A stretch of 12,059 bases of DNA from Gamarada debralockiae. Taxonomy: Eukaryota; Ascomycota; Leotiomycetes; Helotiales; Hyphodiscaceae. Shown here in pieces: positions 6,711-12,059 of this stretch; positions within the stretch are counted from its first letter, which is position 1; each line of letters starts with the position of its first letter. Under the pieces are notes generated by a model. It was not told where the DNA came from. It saw only the letters and a program-made list of their open reading frames with translations, and searched no databases. The stretch spans positions 1 through 12,059 of the forward strand of contig NXFV01001250.1 of NCBI GenBank assembly GCA_002803225.1. Reading direction: 5' to 3'. A program made the position numbers and the translations under genes.

Positions 6711-8617
6711 CTACCACCAACCAGCATTGAAGCTTCCACAGCGGTCGCTGCTGACCGACACACCAGAGTTAGCAGAGTAACAATCATTCCACTGGTTCTT
6801 GCACTTCTGACTAGCAGAGGCATAGTTGTCTCCACGCTTGTTGTACTTGCAGCCTTGAGCATAGGTGTTCATGCAGCTCTGGTACTGGCTGTCACAAGCA
6901 TCCCTGCATCCCTGTCCTGGGCCGTTGGGTCCAGATCGGGGGTAGGATGGGCAGTTGGAAGATTCAGGTGCAGTGTAGAGCTTGAAGCAATTTCCTGACT
7001 TGTAATCGCTCCAATGGTTGTTGCAGGTGAGGCATGGAAGAGCGATGCCACCAACTGGGGAGGAAGATCCGTATCCATTCTTGGGGTTGTTTGGCTGAGT
7101 GCAAATGTTGGAATTGGTTGGGACGGGAACACAAGTTGTTGTGGATGCGGCGGCCGAGGTGGCGGATGCCTTGGATGGGGTGGCTGAGGCAACGGGGCAG
7201 GCGTAGACTGAAGTCGACAAGACAGGAGCTGGAGGAGCCGGTCCAGAAGGGGGGTACTTGTTCTTGCAGCCACCGAGAGAGCAAGAGTTCCCAGGGCAGA
7301 AACTTCCACAGTAAGAAGAGACTTGGTCGCACCAGCTAGAGAACTTGAAGCAGTTCATACTGTCTGGGAACCCAGCTTGCAAGAAGCAGGAAGCCAATTG
7401 GACACTGCAAGCTGCGACGGCCTTTCCGCAAGAGTTGGAATCAGTGAAATGTGGGAGAGGGCTAGAGCACCACTTTCCGCACTGGTATTCGCAAGTTGGT
7501 GTTGGGGAAACAGTAACAGTCGAAGTACAGAGAGATGCAGTCGTCTTGGTAGTAGGCGAGCTCGTTGGCGGGGTTGTTGTTGGTTGCGTCGTAGTGCGAG
7601 TTTTGGACGTTGTTGGCGACGTTGTTGGTGAAGTGGTTGGCTTGGTGCCTGTAGGAGATGTCGTAGGGGTGGTTGTAGGAGAGCTAGTTGGGGAGCTTGT
7701 TGAGGAGCTTGTAGGTGTGCTCGTAGGGGTGGTTGTAGGAGAGCTAGTTGGGGAGCTTGTAGGTGTGCTCGTAGGGGTTGAGGTCGAAGACGAGGAAGAT
7801 GGGGGAGGAGCATTGCAAGGCTCTGAAGACTCCAAATCCTTGGCGACATACAGATCCAGGGTAGAGCTACCGCCACAAGTCTCAGCCGAGTTACCAGTGC
7901 AAGGAATGTTGCAAGAGCTGGCTGGCAAAGAAGCGGTTCCATTACCCAACACCACACCACAGTAACATTCCTGACCATATTCGACACCAGCGAATGAGTA
8001 CCCGCCATCCTTGCAAGCGTACAGGCATTCCTCGACAGTTAAGTTGGTTGTAGAAAGCTTGTCCTGTCTCCAGGCTAAAGATCGGCCAGGGGTACCCTCG
8101 GAGTAGCATCCCATAGGCATATAGTCGGCAATGGTTGTGTCATCCACAGTAGGGAAGGTGGTGTCTTGGTAAACAGAGATGATGTCGTTTCCTCCGCAAA
8201 CCTCATTGGCGTTTCCAGTGCAAGGGAAGTTGCAGTTTGACTCGTCAATCTGGGGCCCATTCACGGAGGCACCACAGAAGCACTCGCCGTAGTACTCCAA
8301 ACCGGCATATTTGTAGTCGTTTCCTATTCTCAAGTCAGATACTGGGTAAGGGCGAATATCAAGTGACATGGTCGACCTTTACAGAAAGCAACGCAAATCT
8401 CGACGGTCATGTTCTGAGTAGGGAGATTGGAATTGTAAAGAAGGGCCCGCTCTGGGCTGCTGGGGTCTTGGAAACATCCAGCATAAACGAAAGGGGTGAA
8501 ATCAGTGCAAGAAGGTTGGGCAGGCTCTTCGTTGCGCTTCACAACAACGCTGGCACCGACACCAGAAACGAGAGTGAGGACAGCCGAAGCAGCAAAGAAT
8601 GACTTGAGGTTCAACAT
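6711..8617 (-). CDS. Secreted protein with two WSC domains and cysteine-rich C-terminus (spliced, 617 aa)
   Basis: Exons are 8617-8377 and 8323-6711, giving 617 residues. Residues 1-22 form a signal peptide (cleavage likely after GVGA), with a Lys-Arg at 27-28 that could be a Kex2 site. WSC domain 1 spans about 44-133 (Cys 48, 75, 79, 95, 97, 111, 115, 123) and WSC domain 2 about 149-241 (Cys 153, 180, 184, 200, 202, 218, 222, 230); each has the family's eight cysteines and ends CGG...Y. Residues 253-345 are a Ser/Thr/Pro linker, probably O-mannosylated. Two cysteine-rich modules of no family known to me follow (358-433 and 511-609). WSC domains are thought to bind glycans such as beta-glucan. 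Yeast Wsc sensors have a membrane segment; this protein has neither that nor a GPI tail, so it is probably secreted and wall-associated. N-glycosylation sequons include NMT (69) and NLT (174). Kozak context CACAATG is good. Confidence 0.93.
7661..7778 (-). repeat. In-frame repeats encoding the Ser/Thr/Pro linker
   Basis: Bases 7661-7700 and 7721-7760 are identical over 40 bases (60-base period). A second identity, GAGCTTGTAGGTGTGCTCGT plus six more bases, joins 7705-7730 and 7753-7778 (48-base period). On the coding strand they give TSSPTSSPTTTPTSTPT-type text. Periods are multiples of three, so copy changes keep the frame. Confidence 0.9.
8324..8376 (-). other. Intron of the WSC gene, 53 bases
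   Basis: Exon 1 ends AAA G, then GTCGAC; the intron ends GAATAG before GA AAC. Joining them restores CKGNDYKYAGLEYYGECFCG, exactly the middle of a WSC domain, so the splice is supported by the protein. A CTGAC branch site lies at 8334-8338, with its A about 13 bases before the acceptor. The donor is off consensus (GTCGAC rather than GTAAGT type). Retention would stop translation at residue 95 or so. The intron lies in phase 1. Confidence 0.88.
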
Positions 8618-8635
8618 TGTGTACGAGATCCTCGA

Positions 8636-8710
8636 TTATTTTGAAAGTAAATCAAGAAAACCCAGAAAGGAAGGGAAGCAGTGTGAACTGTTGACCACTC
8701 CGAAGATCAT
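8636..8710 (-). CDS. Upstream ORF in the WSC gene leader, 24 codons
   Basis: An ATG at 8708-8710 opens MIFGVVNSSHCFPSFLGFLD and four more residues, ending TAA at 8636-8638, 18 bases before the main ATG. It lies downstream of the TATA-like site, so it is probably in the transcript unless transcription starts closer to the gene. It has a G at -3, an acceptable start context. If translated it would reduce initiation at the WSC start. There is no sign that the peptide itself is functional. Confidence 0.4.
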   Translation of the reverse strand: MIFGVVNSSHCFPSFLGFLDLLSK

Positions 8711-8741
8711 GGCAAGAAGGGGGAAGAGGGGCATATTATAG
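8711..8741 (-). promoter_or_regulatory. Probable core promoter of the WSC gene
   Basis: On the - strand TATAATAT (8733-8740) is followed by the pyrimidine-rich run GCCCCTCTTCCCCCTTCTTG, a common arrangement at fungal transcription starts. The site is about 120 bases before the ATG. The CCCCT in the run also matches the stress element core (AGGGG on the other strand), which alone means little. Confidence 0.45.
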
Positions 8742-9643
8742 ATAATCCCACAATGTGTCCACCATCGAAGTCCTATAATGCTTTGGGGCAGGGCTGTGAT
8801 GTTGGATCGCCCCAATGGCAAGCTTGTGGGGGCCATGGAGGACGGGGCCCGGCTCGAACCCATGCATTTGGTCGGGGATCCGAATACGGGGCTGGGATGG
8901 GGGTGGTCAGATAACTCAGGTACAATCGCGTGGCGTCTGCATCGTGACGGTTGAAGGTGTGAAGCGAAGGGTCAAAGCCAATCGGGATCCTGGCCAGAAA
9001 TAAACATCTGGGCTGGGAACATTAGATATTGGATGCCGTGCAAGGTCGAGATTCCGGGCCTGAATTTTCCCGTAGAGCATAGTACAAATATTTGCAAAGC
9101 GCCTCTGGTGATTCCTCTTTGTTCGGAGAATATGAAAGGCTTCGGACTCGGCTGAATCGGTTGTTAGGCCTTCATCCGGCAGGCGTAGATTTGTAGTGCT
9201 TTTTGTGCTCTTTGTTCAATGGGCATGGTTTTGGCGTCGCTATTCTAGTTGGTGCATGATAGTGTTGTCCGTTGGCCCTGGGCAGATCCAGGTACAGACG
9301 GAGAGACGGCTGTGAGTCGGACAACTTAGCAAGCCTCGAGTCGAGAGGCCAATGTGACTGGACGCCGTCTTCGTGGCGAGGGTAGTTAAATGAGTTGGGC
9401 GCCTCGGTTCGTCTTTGCGAAGTTCTCCCGTCGTCCCAAAATGGATACCCTGCAGCTAATTTCTGCGCGTAAAAATGAGTCTAAACCCTGTCTAGTCAGG
9501 GACGAGTGTAAAGTTTCCGATTCAAGCCTTAAAGCTCCAAAAGCTCGGACATTTAAAAGCAACCAAGTGATGCTTAAACCTTTGCTCCCGGCTGCCGCTT
9601 AGACTATTGAACAAGCTACATTACAGTACTACAGTACCTCTCT
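8742..9643. other. Intergenic, upstream region of the WSC gene; no gene seen
   Basis: Base composition is ordinary and RIP marks are absent. Short + strand frames (8815-9003, 9390-9602) have no motif or signal peptide and no supporting context. The part next to the WSC gene is rich in runs of G and C (8820-8910). No tRNA, repeat array or element end is visible before 9644. Confidence 0.55.
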
Positions 9644-9756
9644 GCCCAAAATATTGTAGCGAGACCGGGGGGTTCCTAGGCTGGCACAGGCCAAAAACAA
9701 CCCAAACTGGTTTAGATGTCTCACTTTTACCCTGGCCTCGCTACCATATTTTGGGC
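9644..9756. mobile_element. Foldback element, MITE-like, 113 bases or longer
   Basis: The arms GCCCAAAATATTGTAGCGAG (starting 9644, continuing to 9670) and 9730-9756 are inverted copies: 24 of 27 bases pair, with a 59-base loop. Beyond the arms, weaker symmetry (about 15 of 25 bases) extends outward to roughly 9620 and 9782, so the true ends may lie there, perhaps next to a TA. There is no coding sequence inside. This is the structure of a nonautonomous DNA transposon of the Tc1/mariner or pogo kind; the family is not proved. Confidence 0.65.
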
Positions 9757-10819
9757 GGTGCGGTTGTAGACGACTTTAGCACGGACTGGGAGAGAAATTC
9801 CGACTGATTTTTTACCTGCTGGTTTGCGCTGGCCCAGAGGAATCAGAGAATCACCCTAGAAACTTCAGGAGAAAAAGGAGAGACAAGATGAAATTATGTT
9901 ATCTCTGAAGAGTTAAGGAGAAATCGAAGAATTACAAATTTAGGGCCAGCAGGGGATCTTCACGCTTCAGCCTCTCAGGGCGCTGAGGTTGTGGGGTTAT
10001 GCGAGATTTTATTTGCCGACACAAAAAAAGGGGGTTGAAAATATCTCGTCGCACAACATAATTATTTGTACATTGTACTTCGTACCATCCAGAATTATGC
10101 CAAAGGAAGCCTCCTTTATGATCTCTCCGGATCCTCCGCCATCTAACCTCGCAGAACTCCGCCCAAAAGCCGGCGTTGCGAGTCCTCGCCAAAAGCTGCA
10201 TGTCTGCACGTCTGCATGTAAATGCCATGTACGATGGATGTGTGCTCAACAGTTAATGCTTGAGCGTCCTTTGCGTTTGTAGGTACGCCATGGTGTCGAA
10301 TACGAGGCGGCTAAATGCGGAAAAACATCGAGACTTTAAGAGCGACTTTGGACGAAAGCAGGTACCCACGGACTGCGCAGAAGAATGTTTCGTTAAAAGT
10401 GGTGCTTTGACGGCGATAGAAAGTCGAGGTGGGATCGATAAACGTGCCAGGAGGGCCGACGCCCAAAGCAGTGACTCGCCGGGTACACCGGTCATTGCGA
10501 TTCAAGTTAAGCTTTTGACTTCGTGGAGAGTCCGGCAGTGATAGCTCAGGGGGCAATTGCGCTTATTCAAGTGGGTGGACCACCAGAACTTAGAGCACTG
10601 AGCCTCAGCAAGGCCCCTATGTACAATGACTCGAGATACGAAGATTCGATAACTCCTTTGTACCAAGTACCAAGACGATGGTGAACAGAATCTTTTCAGC
10701 TGCTCAGCCAATTGAATTTCGGAACCATGCGACAGCCGCCGGGACCAAGAAAGTCGGAAGTCCAGGAAGATCGAGCATCTCTTCCTGCTAAGACCTTAAG
10801 ACTCCATTACTAAATTTAG
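9757..10819. other. Intergenic, no supported gene
   Basis: Several overlapping short frames on both strands (for example 9932-10249 on -, 10260-10541 on +) cancel each other out and show no family motif. A short A7G5 run lies at about 10023-10034, and a CATGTCTGCACGTCTGCATG repeat at about 10199-10218. No tRNA is found: A-box-like words occur but no matching B box. Confidence 0.5.
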
Positions 10820-11176
10820 CACCCTAGACCATACCTCGCGCACATAAGTCAGGGTTCCCCTCTCGAGTCTCCTCGACAAGCAAGCGCATCAACTAATTCA
10901 CACGCCTCGGCTTGCTACAATCCCTCGTGGCTATTTTGTGTTCACGCCATAAAGCACAGTCTAAAGCTCTCCCGAGAACCGAATGAGATGTGTCTTGCAT
11001 ACACGAACTATGGAGTGTAACAGATTGTCTTCTCTGATGCCTCATTCCCTCAAGCCTCCTCGATGCTTGGTCTAGTCTACTAGACCGAAGAGGGTGACAA
11101 ACACCTTGAGAGCTCCAGGAACCTGAGAAAGCTCAGAGCTGAGGCTGGAATGGAGGCTTGGAGGTACTTCCGTTGA
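10820..11176 (+). pseudogene. Coding-like remnant, frame 2, unknown family
   Basis: The + strand frame starting near 10820 is open for about 66 codons and reads SWLFCVHAIKHSLKLSREPN and NEMCLAYTNYGV, then TAA (11018-11020), QIVFSDASFPQASSMLGLVY, TAG (11081-11083), TEEGDKHLESSRNLRKLRAE and AWRYFR before TGA (11174-11176). The text on both sides of each stop stays protein-like, which suggests point-mutated stops. There is no good start codon. I do not recognise the family, and a chance reading is possible. Confidence 0.3.
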
Positions 11177-11207
11177 ATAACGTGTCCAGGGAACTGTCAT
11201 CCGTTCT

Positions 11208-11998
11208 ATGTTGGACGGCTGGTGTACTTCGAGGTACAATCATCTTGATAAGAGTTATCTGAGACACATTGTGCACCGCCAAAGCTGGAAAGAGGGTTGT
11301 GCAAAAAGGAGTTGGGACGAGGATTGGGAAGCTACATTGCTCTTTACTCAGTATTGCAGTAGCTTATCGAACTCGAACTCTCGTGTGGCCATTCATGCTC
11401 TATTTTTCTCGTGCGAGGCATGCTTCTAATGCAACAAGTCAGCTGCTGTGAGCATGAGCTTTTCGGATTCCAGCTGGTAATACTTTCCAAATACAGAATT
11501 TGTCAACGTCGAAGCATCAAAGGCGGCAGAGATCTTCTTTGGAGAATTAGGGCAGAGCTGCTTCCGAGAATGGCTTGACTTCATGGCAGGGCGTTACCGA
11601 GAGTTCCTGGTACTACTTTCCTCTGAGAAATACTATGAAATTGCAATATGAGCATGGTATCGATCGTCACATCGACCTCCATGATTAAGGGAAAGCAGTT
11701 CGGTATGTCAAGCCTCAACTCTCTCACCTCCTTCTGGCACTTGAAATTCCGCCTTAGCTGGCTCAGCTCTCATTTGACTCAATATTACACTTCACTCTTG
11801 AGCCACAGGAGTCGAAGAAGAAAACACGTCCATCGAAAAGTTCATCTCTAACGCATAATCTTTCCACATCTGAAGGGAATCTGCGGGATGAGACACTTCA
11901 ACTTCACCGCACACCAGGGGTTGACAAGTCTGCCCGGACACTTAAAAAGTACAGCCCCGTTTTTAACTTTTCAACAAAACACAAATTAATTCTGAACT
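11208..11998 (+). pseudogene. Coding-like remnant in two successive frames, unknown family
   Basis: Frame 3 runs from 11208 to TGA 11649-11651 with internal TAA at 11427-11429 and 11478-11480. Its best part reads FPNTEFVNVEASKAAEIFFG, ELGQSCFREWLDFMAGRYRE and FLVLLSSEKYYEIAI, with many C-ending codons as in fungal genes. Frame 1 then takes over from about 11689: GKAVRYVKPQLSHLLLALEI, TAG (11755-11757), LAQLSFDSILHFTLEPQE, and on to TGA 11998-12000. The frame change could be an intron, but the only GT-AG seen there (about 33 bases) is too short. Most likely a decayed gene on the + strand, perhaps one with the preceding remnant. No family assigned. Confidence 0.38.
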
Positions 11999-12059
11999 GA
12001 GAGAATTATTCATTGCAATTTGCTCTACACTTCCATCTACTTTCAATTATTTAGTTGAT

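Noticed and set aside
7345..7965. 206-codon open frame on the + strand, rich in Val and Gly
   Set aside because: It is the antisense of the Ser/Thr/Pro linker of the WSC gene; low-complexity codons on one strand keep the other strand open.
6869..8008. Long - strand frames overlapping the WSC gene
   Set aside because: They are in the other two frames of the same strand and lack the WSC cysteine pattern; shadows of the real exon 2.
8850..8864. GGCTCGAACCC, like a tRNA B box
   Set aside because: The flanking five-base stem does not pair and there is no A box upstream at the right distance.
9390..9602. 70-codon + strand frame
   Set aside because: No motif, no supporting promoter or splice signals, length expected by chance.
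10010..10150. - strand text ILDGTKYNVQ, recalling the start of Copia gag
   Set aside because: Only about ten residues match and nothing on either side continues the domain; not enough to call an element.
10549..10620. TAGCTCAGGGGGCA, like a tRNA D arm
   Set aside because: The D stem does not close properly and there is no B box or acceptor stem.

Overview
The window looks like a filamentous ascomycete (Pezizomycotina) chromosome. The evidence is a spliced gene with a 53-base intron for a secreted WSC-domain protein, a decayed gene with a 2EXR-type (fungal) motif, and transposon relics whose damage fits repeat-induced point mutation (RIP): CpA to TpA on both strands, Trp and Gln codons turned into stops, AT-rich decay. 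The 2EXR relic would suit Leotiomycetes, but the class is a guess.

Region 1 (1 to about 4540) is a graveyard of retroelements, all reading on the + strand. Bases 1-1302 are the 3' end of a Tad-like LINE: a ribonuclease H domain, a C-terminal Cys/His segment and a (CAAT)7 tail. Directly after it, 1303-3262 is an AT-rich Ty1/Copia pol relic (reverse transcriptase and ribonuclease H), followed by a polypurine tract and the start of a 3' LTR at 3326. Bases 3607-4540 are more RIP-damaged sequence, including a 20-base minisatellite. RIP damage fades at about 4540.

Region 2 (4540-6700) is ordinary-composition DNA with a long (TA)n tract, an array of ATCGATAC motifs at 11-base spacing, and the remains of one or two genes on the - strand. 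The clearest remnant (about 5734-5996) is a 2EXR-domain pseudogene with a frameshift and several stops.

Region 3 (6711-8740) holds the only gene that looks intact. It is on the - strand, in two exons (8617-8377 and 8323-6711), and encodes 617 residues: signal peptide, two WSC domains, a Ser/Thr/Pro-rich linker, and two unassigned cysteine-rich modules. There is no membrane segment or GPI signal. A TATA-like site and a 24-codon upstream ORF lie before the start codon.

Region 4 (8742-12059) has no convincing intact gene. It contains a 113-base foldback that looks like a MITE (9644-9756) and a 3' part (about 10820-12000) where coding-like protein sequence can be read on the + strand in successive frames broken by stops, probably a decayed gene I cannot name. 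Overall the WSC gene sits between a RIP-inactivated transposon block and gene relics, a setting typical of fast-evolving accessory regions in fungi.
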